In this document: positions 11,881 to 24,700 of the stretch, piece by piece | Position numbering within the stretch: position 1 is the first letter of the stretch | Layout: each line of letters starts with the position of its first letter | DNA from: Torreya grandis | Lineage: Eukaryota > Streptophyta > Pinopsida > Cupressales > Taxaceae | Length of the DNA stretch: 64,000 bases | Direction: 5' to 3' | Assembly: GCA_037957365.1 (NCBI GenBank) | Contig: JARHVA010001922.1 | Coordinates: forward strand, 1,995,001 to 2,059,000 | Made by a program: the position numbers and the translations under genes | Notes under the pieces: generated by a model | What the model was told of the DNA's origin: nothing | What the model saw: only the letters and a program-made list of their open reading frames with translations | The model's database searches: none

Positions 11881-13590
11881 GATGCAACTATCCAATTTGA
11901 TGTAAGCATATGAGGCCACATAGTGCAAAATTATAGAATTTTATGATTATTATAGGATCTTTATCCAGTCCACTTCTAGCCTATTTCAGTCTAGATCTAT
12001 ATGTGCATAATAAATCAACTAAGTACTCTTGTTTTCAATTTATTTCAATATTAATCAATAGTTGTACTTTTTATTTTTGGCATATCTTAGTATTATAAAT
12101 TTAAAATATTGTTTATCTGAGTTTGTAAATTAATAAACTTACTATAAATCTATTTATCACCATTATTCTTAATCTTTTATATATTCTTAGCCCTAGATAC
12201 CCCCATACATCTAAGTTTAGGGTTAGACACCTATCAAATTCTCAAAGGAGGAGTTTAAATGATTATCTAAACCTCCGCATAAGATACTACTAACATTAGT
12301 TGAGTGTAATTCCATATATCTCCTTCTCCAAAAAGAGGTTGATATGTGTTTTACCCTAATTTAGATTAAGGTGGATTACTCAATATAATTAAAACATAAC
12401 TTTGTAATGTAATTTAGATATTAAGATATGGCATTCAAACATACATCTAAATATAAAAGACTAAGATCAGTTCTTTTGATTTAATAAGTGGCATATGATA
12501 ATTATAGTAACTATAGTAAAGGGATGAATACTTAGCTTTTGTAGGTGATTGTCTGACTATGACTTTAATATAGAAATGAAAATCAGGATAAATCAAGTGT
12601 CTAATCAATTTGGTTATAGAACTAATTTTTTGTATGTGTTGGGTCAGTTTCACCAATCTACGTGAGTATCACTGGTTGATACAAATTTGCACAAAAATAG
12701 GATACAATGACTTTACAATCACTTGTACATGTCTTTATTTGATCTTTTTTCAAGATCATGAACCTTGATGATGTGCGTAACTTTAGAAATTAGTTTCCTT
12801 TACATTGAAACCCTATGTGTGAATTGAGGGCTATAAACTTACAAAAATGGAGAAAATGTAATGGGTTGAGCTAACCCTAATCACCATCATTTGATTATTG
12901 ACTGATGCCTACATATTTCATACTCTAAGGATGGACATCAAGCCACACATGCTTCTCCCACCTTGTGTGATTATGCAAATGTGCTCCTTCACTATATGTA
13001 TACAACTAATCATTCATATTTGATACTTGATAATACTTGCTTTGAATTTGATTTAGAGTTCTTAAGACTTGTCTTGTGACTACTCCTAGTGATAAATTCA
13101 CAATTTTGAAATAATAAGGCTTATATGCTCAATGTGCAATGGTGTATAAATATGTTCTAGATAAGTGCCAAGTCTTTTTTGAATGAGATCTTGATTTGTT
13201 TATATATGGATCCCGTTGGGTAATTTCTCATGCCATTGACATGTTAGGAAAATGGATCGACCCTAAGGAGAGATTTTATTTTAGAAAGTATTCATTTTTA
13301 GGAGTGGGTTGGTACCAACCAAATTATTTTGGCATCGACTGGCAATACTAACCGAGTCTAGTGAAACTCAATTGTGTATAGGAAGATTGAATTACGAGTC
13401 TAGAGATGTCTGCATAGGATATTTAGTAGGTTTGAAATAGAGAGTGAGATTTTTTTAGGTTTTTAACAATAAAATGGAAGGTTTGACTCATAAAAAAATA
13501 TAAGTGTAAGAAAATGTCAGATTAGGACCTTGTTTGAGTGCTCAAGTCATGCATGATAAATGTGTGTCAAGCTTGTGATTTTCAAGTACC
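11881..13590 (+). other. Unresolved interior, probably 5' half of F copy 2
   Basis: No LTR, domain or RNA gene recognised. The stretch lies between the copy 1 LTR and a gag C-terminus at 13,600, so leader and gag of copy 2 are expected here. If so, the 10,900 LTR may serve both copies in a tandem arrangement. I could not read a capsid motif in it. Confidence 0.3.
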
Positions 13591-13599
13591 AAAGACTAT

Positions 13600-13800
13600 A
13601 TTTTAGTATCTATAATATGAATAGGACACCATCTAAGGGATTCAATGTCAATACATATTGTGATTATCATAGATGCACATGATACTCTAGGAATAAATGT
13701 TTTGGATTAAGACATAAGATTTAAGATCTAATCAATGTCAATATTAATTAGGTGAATGATATAACACATTTACAAGTGATTCAAGGTACAACTTAATAGG
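13600..13800 (+). pseudogene. Family F copy 2 gag C-terminus (zinc-finger region)
   Basis: One frame reads TYCDYHRCT, then NKCFGLRHKI-DLI, the conserved Tat gag C-terminal motif (CxYHxxxGHxTxxCxxLKHxIQDLI). The stops replace Gly and Gln. The motif sits about 100 bp before protease coding, as in Tat elements. Confidence 0.7.
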
Positions 13801-13829
13801 AATGTGAATTTGAAAATATTTTTAAACCC

Positions 13830-14330
13830 CTTTGTAAATCATGAAACAAAATAAATTAAGACTAATCATGAGGAGTATACGACTTATGATGAAGGAGATG
13901 AACATCCTATTGATGATCTTATTCATACACTTAAGGATACATAAAACTAATATCTCATTCGATGAGCATGTGATTGTTGAAAATGATTCTATTAATGCAT
14001 CATTATTTTTATATGCTTACATTTATTCACAACCTATACAACATGTCATGATATATAATAGGTTAAGTGGAAATGTTTGTATTAGGACACTACTTACTAG
14101 TCTTGGGTACACATATAAGAATTTGATTGGTACAACAAATAAAATGGCATGATTTGATGGAAAAATGCAAAAATCTCTTAGAAGCATTGTGTTACCACTT
14201 ATGGTAAGGCCTAAAACTAGTATGTTATTAGTTCTACCTAATACAGGGGCATTCAACATGTTATCAGGATGTCCATAAATACATAAGATTAATGTCATGC
14301 CATCTTCATTACATTTATGTGTGAAGTATA
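13830..14330 (+). pseudogene. Family F copy 2 protease relic
   Basis: The upstream frame (PFVNHETK, YTTYDEGDEHPIDDLIHTL) leads into ISFDEHVIVENDS, QPIQHVMIYN, NVCIRTLLTSLGY and, after frameshifts, FNMLSGCP-IHKINVMPSSLHLCVKYI. It is homologous at every landmark to the split protease of copy 1. The active-site Asp-Ser/Asn-Gly is degraded (MIYNRLSG). Confidence 0.7.
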
Positions 14331-16003
14331 TATATGAAAACTAAGTGGTTATAATTATAGGTATTCTATATGAGTATCATATTTAGTTAGAGACATTTCC
14401 TCATAAATCTACACCATGATCCATTATAAAACCAATAGGGGTTGATTCCATAAAGGTAAATTATAGATAAAATATTGATCTTCCTCGAAAACCAATGCTT
14501 CGATGTCCACTACATCAAGATCTATTTAGGTTACATAGTAGATGCTACCTAGTTAGTCATATATTAAATTGGTTTCACAGGTTGTTCTATGTGTTCCATA
14601 ATGAACACCATCTTGTAGTCCATGTGGAAAGCATTGTTCATAGACCAATATGGTTTTTATATCTACACAATGTACACATGATCATATGGGCTATGGTGAT
14701 AGTGATGGATATGTTGTAGTGCATGATCATTTCTTGAATTCTAATATTAATACATGTGTTACTACATGCCCATGATGGGTTATGTTCACCTCGATTGATC
14801 CATGTCTTACATGTGAGCATCCCATTGATGGGATAATTATTTAGCATGAATATATCAAAAAATATTAAAAAAATAAATAAAATAGTCCAAAAAAAAAAAG
14901 GTCTTATACATGACATGTTTTGCTAGATTACGTAATTGATTTTTGTTATTTATCATATATACATGGTAGATTATGTATCCATTCTCTATGCACATTTTTT
15001 TCATAGTTTACATGAGTGGGATGCATGACCTACATGTTATATATGACATGGCCATTTAGATGTAGGGCATTCCTACACCTAGAGGGTGCATTACTACATT
15101 AAGGGAATGCCTACACTTGACACATCTTGGTAGACTTTATAGGTTCTATATTTATATGATAAACCCATTGATCACGTTAAGTTACTTAGATTGATTATAC
15201 ATGAATTTATCCTGCATATACTCTTTAGAGTGCTACATTATATGGATATTATACTTTTATATGTGAGATGATGACTTGTATTGATTGTGTAGACTAGCCT
15301 TGCTTAGTTTATGCATGTTTAATGTAAATGATTTTTACATTATGTGATCCTTGATTATGTATTTCATTACATGATTATTTTTGTGCATGACATTATGTTA
15401 CATTGTATGACCATTATGTATTACATTGTGTGCCTCCATGAGTGATTATTGATGATTGTTACATTGTGTGAACATTGATGTGTGTGACAATGACTATTAT
15501 ATTGAGTGTTTTTATGAGTGAATTCATTATGTGTTGTCACATCATAAATCATTTATGTCATGACCATGTTGTTTGTGTCACACTAGAGTTGAGTTGTGTC
15601 TTGAATGCTTATGTGTGTCATGATCATGATACTATGTGCATATGTATCTATGTATCTACAAGAATATAGAGATATTGGTGTTACAATTCATATCACTCAT
15701 TATTCTACTTGTTTTTGATGCCATGATTCATATCATGCATCTTCTATGTGGCTTACTATTGAGTGAGTATATATGTAATGACTATAATATGTGCTTAATT
15801 ACTATATATACGTGACATGACACTTATAATTTTTGTTTAGGATACATGCTCCATATGTGCATGAATAATCAAATATTTATAAGATGACATAAACTTAATC
15901 ATGTTAACACAAGCCTTGCATGCTTATAAATTTTATATATACCATGATGTGTGTAACTATTTTATTTTGAGATGAGTGATTCATATGATACATCCCTCAC
16001 CTC
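14331..16003 (+). other. Family F copy 2 interior, no recognised gene
   Basis: About 1.7 kb, co-linear with copy 1 and lacking RT and integrase. There is an A-rich block near 14,860-14,900 and many CATG/ATGT-rich tracts. The 15,720-15,840 part (ATTCATATCATGCATCTTC onward) matches the minus-strand copy 3 at about 54,300-54,420. Confidence 0.5.
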
Positions 16004-16977
16004 AAAAGGGGGGCATATTAATAGGCTTGTCATAAATATCCAAGCTTTAATAGACAAACAATTCAAATTTTGGGATATATTACATGATTCAAATGATTCA
16101 GATTAGGATAATTTATGATTCAGATTGGGAAAGAGTATGATTTATATTGGTATAGATTGACATATTCACGCACATGTATAGTATTTATAGGAATAGGTGG
16201 TCTATGACATGATGTGACATATTAAATGGGTCAAATTTAACATAAGTATCAAATTACATGGACCAAATTATCATAATGGGTCAGATTATTAGATTGGACA
16301 TAGTGGCATACATGCTTATGACACTCTATATCACATTGGGGTACAAATGGATCAAATTATGAGACATGGATGTTGTTCATACATGCACTTTTATAATTTT
16401 TTTATGGTAACAAAGGTAACCATGCAAGAACTTTGATTCTAAAATTTATTTTTAGTTGTTGATTCAGAGTTTTTAGATTTACTTATGAACTTGATGTGGG
16501 GTTCCATCTTTTACATACAAGCCTAGTTCAAGATCCAATCTTAGCATGTGAACCTAGTACAAGTTCTACCAAAATGGTTATGATGATATTTTTAGGGGTG
16601 CAATTAAGTTTCTAGATGATCAACTACTAGCACTTCTTAATCTCCAATGAGGGTTGAGGCATATAATTCTTAACCCATGGTTTTAATAGTGGTATCTCAT
16701 GAAGTATAATCATCCCATTCTCTAATGACTTCAAATGCCACCTTGGTTCACATACCCACACATGTAGTCATTCTTGCTTTTTTAATTTCAATTGGTTAAA
16801 TTTTTTAATCATGAGTGGATATTGATTTTTGCATGTTTCATTACAGGTTTTGCATAGATCAAGCTGGATATTAGGAACATACTTGAATACACCAAATATA
16901 GTTACACTTAAATACCAAATTTCTTATTTTATCCTTTTAATCTATAATTTTCAATACTAGACTAAAAGTGGGGTATT
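16004..16977 (+). repeat. Family F copy 2: first purine tract, 1-kb unit, second tract
   Basis: CTCACCTCAAAAGGGGGGC at 15,999-16,014 is followed after about 20 bp by TGTCATAAATATCCAAGC. Copy 3 has TGTCATATAGAATCAAGC. The unit runs to ACTAAAAGTGGGG (16,961-16,973) before the LTR. This is the same two-tract layout as copies 1 and 3. Confidence 0.55.
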
Positions 16978-17970
16978 TTTTGACACATAAATTTGGTATT
17001 AGACACTTGGAAATATCATTTTTTTGCCTATCTTTAACATACATGATTAACAAGTACACATATGACTCTTACTCACATTCCATCCTAACCATTCATCTAT
17101 TTACAGACTTGGCCTTCCTAATTTATCATAATTTATATAAAGGATCTCAGTAGTATGTGTTTTATTCTATTATCTTAAGTAAACAAATACATATTTTAGA
17201 TCATTGTTTCCTCCACCATGGACAATGTTGGCAATAGTCAGATGATGTTGATCATCGACAACATTTACCTTCAATGATAGCCTTTTAGGTTCTCCAAATT
17301 TATAGTTTTCAATATAAAACCCTTTCTTTTGATTGGCCCATATGTTTTTCAAGGTAGTTAAGGAGGTAAATTACCCAAAGAGTATTTTATATATACACAT
17401 CAAGCCTAAAGTTATTATTATTTACCACTTATCTAACACCTATGTAGAATTCACTTAGAAAATTACTTGTACTTTAATGAATACATATGCACATTTTTAG
17501 GCATTGTCATAAAGCATCCAAATCTAAAAACACCTCAAAGTAATATTCACTAAGCCAAGTCTTAACACCTAAAATAAGGCCAAAGTTACATATTGTCAAG
17601 TGTTGAAATCCAAACATGTTACATACACATAGGTGGGAGAAACATATATGTTTTGAATCCTCTTTGGAGTATTATAATGTAGAAAATACTCAACCACTCA
17701 ATGAGGTATGGTTGGATATGTCCAACCCATATTTATAATCCATTTTTTAGGATAAAGCAAAGTGTCAAAAATGGAGCCAAGGTTTCAAGGTGAAAGGAAG
17801 ATAAATATAAATATACACACATGACCAAGCATCTAAAATTACATAGGAAACATATTGATAGGTAGGCACAATGAATTTTGGTGGAATAGATTAATAAAAA
17901 CATAAAAGATAGTCTTGGTAGATAGTATAATTATCTAGTCACTGTATGCACCTGAGCATTACCAACAACA
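16978..17970 (+). repeat. Family F LTR A (3' LTR of copy 2)
   Basis: About 990 bp starting TTGACACATAAATTTGGTATTAGACAC and ending ACCAACAACA. It aligns along its whole length with LTR B immediately downstream: CATTCATCTAT, GTATGTGT, TTGGCCCATA, CCCAAAGAGTAT, CTCTTTGGAGTATT. Confidence 0.75.
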
Positions 17971-17972
17971 TT

Positions 17973-18962
17973 TGTAGACACATAAATCTAGTATTAGTCA
18001 CTTGACAATGTCGATATAAATCTATATTTACCATATATGTATTGCACATACATATATGAATCTTGTCCATACTCCTTAACCATTCATCTATCTATGGACC
18101 TGACCTTCCTAGTTCACTATCATTCACCTACACAAATTCCTTAGTATGTGTCTAATCTACTTATTAACATAGTCAAACTATATCTTAATCATCAAATCAA
18201 TGTTTCCTATTCTACGGTTGCCTTTAGTTACAATCAAATGACTTTGACTACCAAATTCATCAATATGTACTAAATACATTGACATTCATTTTAACTTTAA
18301 TTTTCCTAAATTCAAATCTTTCCCATGGGTTGGCCCATACATTTTGCATGTCAGTGGAAAAACAAGTTCCCCAAAGAGTATGTTATTTACACACACTAAT
18401 CCTAATCATATTCCCATCTAGGAAGAATTTATATAACACCTATCAAAAGGTCATATATGCATCTCCATATTGAGAGGAACAACCCTAAAGCTTCCAAAAT
18501 AGAAACACCTAAAAGGAAAAAGACCTAGCCAAGTATAAAACACCTAATACACATGAAGTTCACATATTTTTAAGTGCCAAATGCCAAGTTATAAGTTACA
18601 TCCATATTACAGGATCACTATTGCACATATACACCTAATAGGGATAACTATGTGCAGTTTAAGCCCTCTTTGGAGTATTGGAAATGTGTTCATAACTCAA
18701 ACACTCAATAGAGATGGTTGAGGTCAGCTCAACCCATCTTTTCCATTCACTTTTAAAGTAAACCTAATGTCAAAAGTGGAACTAGTATTTGAATGAGAAT
18801 GTGAAGGAATTCTATACTTATGATATTACACCTAATAATGGTTTAAAAACATGCACATCAATCAATATTGGACCATTCTGTCTATTAGGGTTCCCTCTAT
18901 TAGGGTTGTGACTTGACCTAATATTTATTTAGCTCATTATAATTCAAAACATATCTATATAC
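17973..18962 (+). repeat. Family F LTR B, head-to-tail with LTR A
   Basis: A second LTR of the same family and orientation starts TGTAGACACATAAATC two bases after LTR A. No interior lies between them. B is followed by leader and gag sequence, so it is probably the 5' LTR of a further element. The 3' end is estimated by length; TATATACA at 18,955-18,962 is plausible. Confidence 0.7.
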
Positions 18963-19400
18963 AAAATCCTTGGAGGTTTTTTATTTATCATATTGATTAG
19001 AATAAAAACCTAGTTTTTGTTTTCTAACATTATGTATGAAATTTTTGACATTATGATTCTACTATTTATATTAAATTTAGTCTAGAGGATAAAATACAAA
19101 CATATTTTTATAATAATATATGGGTTTTGTTTATCTATTGGTATTTATTGAAACCCTATTTTTGTTTCAAAAAATTATTTGTAGTTTTTATGGGGTGATA
19201 AATTCGTTAGTTGGCCCTTTTCAAGTCATCTTTTTTGCACATATGCACCTTTAGGGTTTTATAATTTCTTAAGGGTTTTAGATTTTTTTGTAAAAGACTC
19301 ATTTTTATATTTGATTTATATTTTTCCTTCATCTATGTTTTTTCTTATCTTAGGAGTAGGCTTTGTGCTTCTATTTATTTCTATCTTAGGGTTTGATACA
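18963..19400 (+). other. Leader after LTR B, nothing recognised
   Basis: AT-rich, with several AAACCCTA/AGGGTTTT motifs (e.g. 19,250-19,280) but no clear primer binding site. I see no gene. Confidence 0.3.
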
Positions 19401-19589
19401 TTCATAATGAGTGGGCTTCCTAAAACCCCTAACAACCTTCACCTTATATATTTATTTTTATCCACCCATTCCATGTATTATGCTTATACTAATGAGTTGA
19501 CTAATGATGGTGCTTTTATGTTTAATAAAAATGCTTATTTAGATAAAAAACTATGCTTATGTAAGTCAAGGAAATGACTATGATGGCTA

Positions 19590-20310
19590 TGATTATAAAG
19601 AAGATTAGTATGCTTGTGATGTATCTAGTGAATCTGAACAAGAACAAGCTAGTGTCTCAATCCAAGAAATCAATTCTACTACTCCTCTACAATCGTTTAT
19701 TAATTAAAAAATAAAATGAGAAGAATGTAATAATGAATAAACTAATGCACTTCTTGATGTTTATAGTGATCCAATTAAGGAAGAAGAAATAATAAAGAAA
19801 TGGATAGATGATACACATGTTCATTCAAAAGATGTTATGCCTTATAATGATGTTTTTAAATGTAATGATGTTTTCTAGTGATACACAATGTAATGATATT
19901 CCTCTTTATCAACTAGAATGCGATATTACTTCTTCTATTCAAATGAAATATGATGACATTCCTTCTCCTCTACAAATGAAACATGGTGCTTCTATTGAAA
20001 AATAATGTGGTGTTATTCCTTATTTTATAGCAACAAAATGTGATGGTATCCCTTCTTCTCTAGAAATTAAATGTGATATTATTCCTTCTCCTATGGAAAA
20101 CAAATATGATGATAGTTCTAAGTTATGCAATGATAGTTATATAGAGTGTGATTTCAATAAATGCAATGATAGAAATGTTTGTGATGAATCTATTATACAT
20201 ATGTTTAAGATAGATGGTGAGATGAAACTAATGAATGAATCTTTCCAAACCACTATTATTTGTATTAGTCATACCACCTCTATGATACATGTCATAATTG
20301 ATCTTTAAAA
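19590..20310 (+). pseudogene. Gag N-terminal relic with 11-residue tandem repeat
   Basis: A degenerate frame downstream of LTR B. It opens with acidic text (SSESEQEQASVSIQE, IKEEEIIKKWIDDTH) and from 19,808 stays in one frame to 20,308 apart from TAG and TGA at 19,876-19,881 and a TAA at 20,003. It contains seven tandem units at 19,889-20,104 (separate entry). It precedes a gag capsid fragment (20,440) with frameshifts. Function beyond being part of a gag polyprotein is unknown. Confidence 0.5.
19889..20104 (+). repeat. Coding tandem repeat, 30-33 bp unit, about 7 copies
   Basis: Units encode variants of C/Y-D-x-I-P-S-x-L-x-x-K: CNDIPLYQLE, CDITSSIQMK, YDDIPSPLQMK, (HGASIEK), CGVIPYFIATK, CDGIPSSLEIK, CDIIPSPMENK. 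All are in one reading frame. Conserved frame with changed bases suggests the array expanded while the protein was still under selection. Confidence 0.8.
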
Positions 20311-20439
20311 ATAAGTTTTTTTTCCACTTTACAATATAAATCTTGCCATGATAATGTCACACTAGGACAACTTGTAACACAAAGCATACTTAACTATAGT
20401 TACCTTGAAATATTTTTGATGGTTAAGTTTTAATTATTT

Positions 20440-20685
20440 GATGGCCATAGAGATCCTTGTAATCACTTATCTCAATATGTACTTTATTTTGTGAAATGCT
20501 CAAATGATGGCAAAATCTTTCCACAAAAGTTTAACAAGGGAAGAATTAGATTGGTTATATAGTCTCCCTAGTGGGTATTTACATTTCTTTACCAAGATAG
20601 ATGAAGCTTTCCTGTCCAACTTTAATAAGTTAAAGGTTACTGAACATCTCTAGAGCTTATAAGAAGGTCATGATGAACTTATCTT
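20440..20685 (+). pseudogene. Ty3/gypsy gag capsid fragment
   Basis: Reads FDGHRDPCNHLSQY, then FPQKF, LDWLYSLPSGYLHFFTKIDE and AFLSNFNKLK across one frameshift, matching the plant gag capsid core (YDGxxDPxxHL...FPxSLxGxAxxWYxSLPxGSIxSFxxLxxxFLxxF). It belongs with LTR B. It is cut at about 20,690, where minus-strand F LTR sequence begins. Confidence 0.7.
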
Positions 20686-20689
20686 TAAA

Positions 20690-21256
20690 GAGGGCTCAAA
20701 CCACATGTAGTTCTCCTAATTAGCTGTATGTGTGCAATAGTGATCTTCTAGTAAAGATGTAACCTATAACTTGGATTTCAACATTTAAAAAAATGAAAAC
20801 TTGGCTTGTGTGCTTTAGACTTGGCTAGGGCATTCTCCTTTGTGACATTTTTGATTAAAAAGTTTTACAGTTGTTCTTCTCAATGTGCATGTATATAAAC
20901 AAAATCTTAGTTCTTTTTAGACAATTTTTTTCTTGATGGTAATAGGCTTAGGTATAGTGTGTAAAAATAGTGGAATCTTTGGGTAACTTGTTCCACCACC
21001 ATTAATGAAACACACTGGTTGACACATAGGAAATATTTGAATTTAGGAAAATGACCATTAAAAAGCACAAAGACTAATTTAGTAATGGTGGATGAATCCA
21101 ATAGTTGGAGTCATTTGACTATAACTAAAAACATTTGTGGAAAAAGAAACATTAGTCTAGTGATTAGGAGATAGTCTAATTATGTTAATAATCATATTAG
21201 ACACAACTTAGGTTATTCATGTAGGTGATTAATAGCAAATTGAGAAGGTTGGGTCC
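20690..21256 (-). repeat. Family F copy 3 LTR, left piece (minus strand)
   Basis: The reverse complement matches LTR B from ATTCACCTACA through CAAATGACT, TTTCCTAAATTCAAAT, CCCAAAGA and AAGTTATAGGTTACATC to GCCCTCTTT. The right edge (GGTTGGGTCC) continues on the other side of the Tat element at 53,061. The last roughly 300 bp of the LTR are missing at 20,690. Confidence 0.75.
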
Positions 21257-23942
21257 TGTATGCACTAAAATTTTACAAGGTGAAACATTTTATGATATCC
21301 AATGATGATGCAAGGAAATACATAAACAAACATGATTAAACATGGTCTTCTATCCTCTTTCTATCTTTTGACTTATTTTCTAGCCATGTTGATTTATTGA
21401 AATTCCATTTTATAAGTTTTTATTTTAAAATTATAAGGCTTTTTGACACATGATGAAACTACCATGATGGTTTTGAAAACTATCCTGGGAGTTGAAAAAC
21501 TACCCTAACCATTTTTATGACCATCATAATGGTTACGTAAATACCCCTACCTAGAATAGTGGTTTGCCATTATTGCATGTTTTTTAAAATTAACTCTCGG
21601 GACATGTGATTTGACATGTTTTGCATGATTTTACTCATGTTTTTTTTCTCACTTACCTTAATAATACCATAATAATCTTATTCATGTTGAATTTAATATT
21701 ATCTACCTTCAATTTAAATCTAATAATCTCTTAGTTAAGCTTTAGATAATTTCTACATGTAACCTCTTCTCCCTCCTTACGAGTAGCTCCATTTTCCTTT
21801 ATTTTTAGATTAAAATTTACATTAAGTTTTGAGCATACAAGTTTTAGAGAGCCAAAATCTACCATTTTTATATTTTTAATAACTCAACCTAATTTTCACA
21901 TTAATCTTATGGTCACTCACACGAATTGGAAGAATAAACCCATGCAACATAGTACTCTGTTGTTCATGAGTAACCAACCATTGTTGAACTATCTATTTAT
22001 TCAGTTTGTGATCATGATTTCATGTCCTTTGTGTTTCCTCATGTTGTAGAGTTTTTGAGTCATTTATTGAGAAATATACATGGAACTAATAGCCTGATGA
22101 TCACCTGGTCTCACTAAACTCTTCTTCTCCATATATCCTTTGCTTTGGTCAAGTTGGAGGATTTGATTTCTTATTTATTTTGTTAATTAGTTTTATATTA
22201 GATTATATTTTTCTTGTTTAATTAGAATATATTTCATTAAAAAAAAGTTATATAAAAAAATTTTCAAAAATAATTCATCTCTCTCTGATTTTTACATTGG
22301 AAAGTTATTCAATCATTCGTAGTTGTATCCAAGCATGATAAATGTAGAAGAGCAGTAGCTTGCATGTTAGATTAGAGATAGGTAAATAAACTCTTCATTT
22401 AATTTCATCCAAGAAACAAGTTTAAATTTTATCTTTTATCATATAATAACTCCATAAACTCCACAAACAACACAAACAAATAACTCTCATACATATTTAC
22501 ATAGAAAACCCAAAAAGATAAATTGTACTTAGAATCATTTTGTCTTCTTGCATGTTCAAGAAAAGTTCATTAAAAGTATATATCATAACCTAAATCAAAA
22601 TAAATTTATTTTCACATAAAATCTAGTTACATACAAGGTTCGTAACAATAAAAAATGGTAAAAACTTGCATTCATCTTTGCACTTACAAACTAGATTTTA
22701 GAATTTTATAAATTGCATTACATACATACATAATCTAAAATTTATGTTTATTTTCTCATTTGCATATCTAGAGTTTAAATTACAAATTAAATTCTCTTTA
22801 CATCCATATCAAAATATTAAAAAAAATCATTTTAGCAGACATAGGCAAATTTATGCACTTTTAAATTAGAAACCAATAAAAATTAGAAACTGCATTATTT
22901 AGTTTAACTTTAGTTTTGTTAGCATTGCATGCATAAATATTCCATGAAAATAAAAAAAATAAAAGCTTTTACTTCATTTGATTTCAATACTTTAATTTAC
23001 AGTAATAACATAGTTTCCTTTTTGGTTCAAAAATCTTTGTTATAAACACAAACAAGCCTAACAAGACATTACAAAATAAAATACTTGACTTCAAAATCAA
23101 TAAGTATACCTTTGGCCAAACAAATAAATTCAATTATACATTTAAAAAAAAAGTCTAAATAAAGTAAACAAGGCTTTTAAACCTTCAAAACAAACATTTT
23201 CCTCACTCTTGAATGGTGCTTTTAAATAAGCTTATTGGTATAAAGTAAGGATGTTTCTGAGAAGAACAACCCCATATGCCACTAAGAAACATTAAAAGTG
23301 ACATAGAATCAGAGCTTTGAATAGAATTATTTCACTCTACTCCTCTTCCTAGCCTTATCACCAGTCAATTAAATACTCTTTATGAGCAAACCCAACCAAT
23401 AAAATCCCAAATAGTAATATAAATCCAATTTCTACCTTATCGAGCATATAACTTACAAATTTTATTCTTTCTCTTTTATCCTTGGGTCTAGCCTCGTCAT
23501 ATTGCATTCAATTTGCAAATGAATTTGTATGGGAAATGCCAACTTGATAGAGTAAATGAAATCCATAGAGTCCTTTAATCTAACTTAAACCAATTATTAT
23601 AACCAATTGTAGAGAAAGAGCTTTGTTACCTTGGCCTCCTTAACTCTGAAGATTCTTGGAATGCTATCACATCTCAATTTAATACCCTCAACAAGTAGTT
23701 TTATATATCTAAACTATTCTCGTATAGATACAAACATCCTTTACCACCTATTGCTAAAAAGCTCATGCCAATAGCTCATCTTAACCAACCAACTCTCCCA
23801 TCTCTCTCTATTCAAATCCATAAACAAAACTGGCCCAATAAACCAAACCAATAGACCACCGATCACATCATCCTTTCATCAATTGTTTCAACCAAACCTT
23901 AGGAAGTTTAGTACACAAAGGTTAGCATGTTCCTTTATGCAG
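21257..23942 (+). repeat. Tat element 5' LTR
   Basis: Begins TGTATGCAC right after the target duplication. From about 21,343 it aligns with 49,694 onward: TTGAAATTCCATTTT, ACACATGATGAAAC, ACATGTAACCTCTTCTCC, TCTCTCTCTGATTTTTACATTGGAAAG, GCTTGCATGTTAGATTAGAGATA, ACCTTAGGAAGTTTAGTACA. The first roughly 85 bp have no counterpart in the 3' copy. The 3' end is uncertain by about 30 bp. Confidence 0.72.
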
Positions 23943-24700
23943 GTAAAAAATCAATGAACATGGTGTGAAAGGCTTCTCCTTTTCCATTTTCATTTTTCTT
24001 TCTTTCCTCTATCCTTTTCTCACCTTCATTTTATTTTATGGGTGTAAGTACACCCCTAAAATATGTTTGGACATGATTTTGATAGGAATTTAGAACTTGA
24101 AGCTTATATAAGGAGTATTCAACCTCCAATTTAAGCTTTTTTCTTTAGCTATAATAATAACTCCAATCAGAATATAGAGAACCAATCTTCATTTCAAAAC
24201 TCTTCTTTTTCTATCTTGAAAACTAAATTTCATGTAGTGAGTCAGGAGTTCCAAGATCATTCTAATACTACAAGTAACTACCATGACTCCAATAACAAGA
24301 CCCATACTATTGGATGTTGAAGCTACCTTAAAATTATGACTAGACCTCACATCAGTCTGTAAATCCTTGACACTAAAATCTTGATGAGATTCATTTAGTA
24401 TGTTAAAATGATACATATTTTATAATATGGGTTTAGTATATTATAATTAACCCTAAATTTTGTAAACACTTAAAAAAATAGCTTCATACCACCTGAGTAG
24501 TTTGATGACTCCTCCCAAGCCATTTTAGATAAACCATTTTATCACGGGATACCACTTCTTTATTCCAAAGGCTGCCAGATAGAGGCTTACAAATCCACCA
24601 CCAATGCTACACTAAATGAAGTCATCTCCACCTTGGTGGGTCATATTCAATATTTGGAGAGTAACCAAGCCTATCTCTAAATTGATTTTTAATGTGACTT
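23943..24700 (+). other. Tat element 5' leader
   Basis: No gene. A TATA-like GCTTATATAAGGAG is at about 24,101. TTTGATGACTCCTCCCAAGC (24,501) weakly resembles the Tat/Ogre primer site TTTGGCGACTCTGCTGGGG, but lies more than 500 bp past the LTR end inferred here; if it is the true primer site, the LTR is longer than called. Confidence 0.35.

Noticed and set aside
16004..18962. Long run of purine tracts and repeats read as a CRISPR-like or satellite array
   Set aside because: The repeats are two 1-kb LTRs plus purine tracts, not short evenly spaced repeats.
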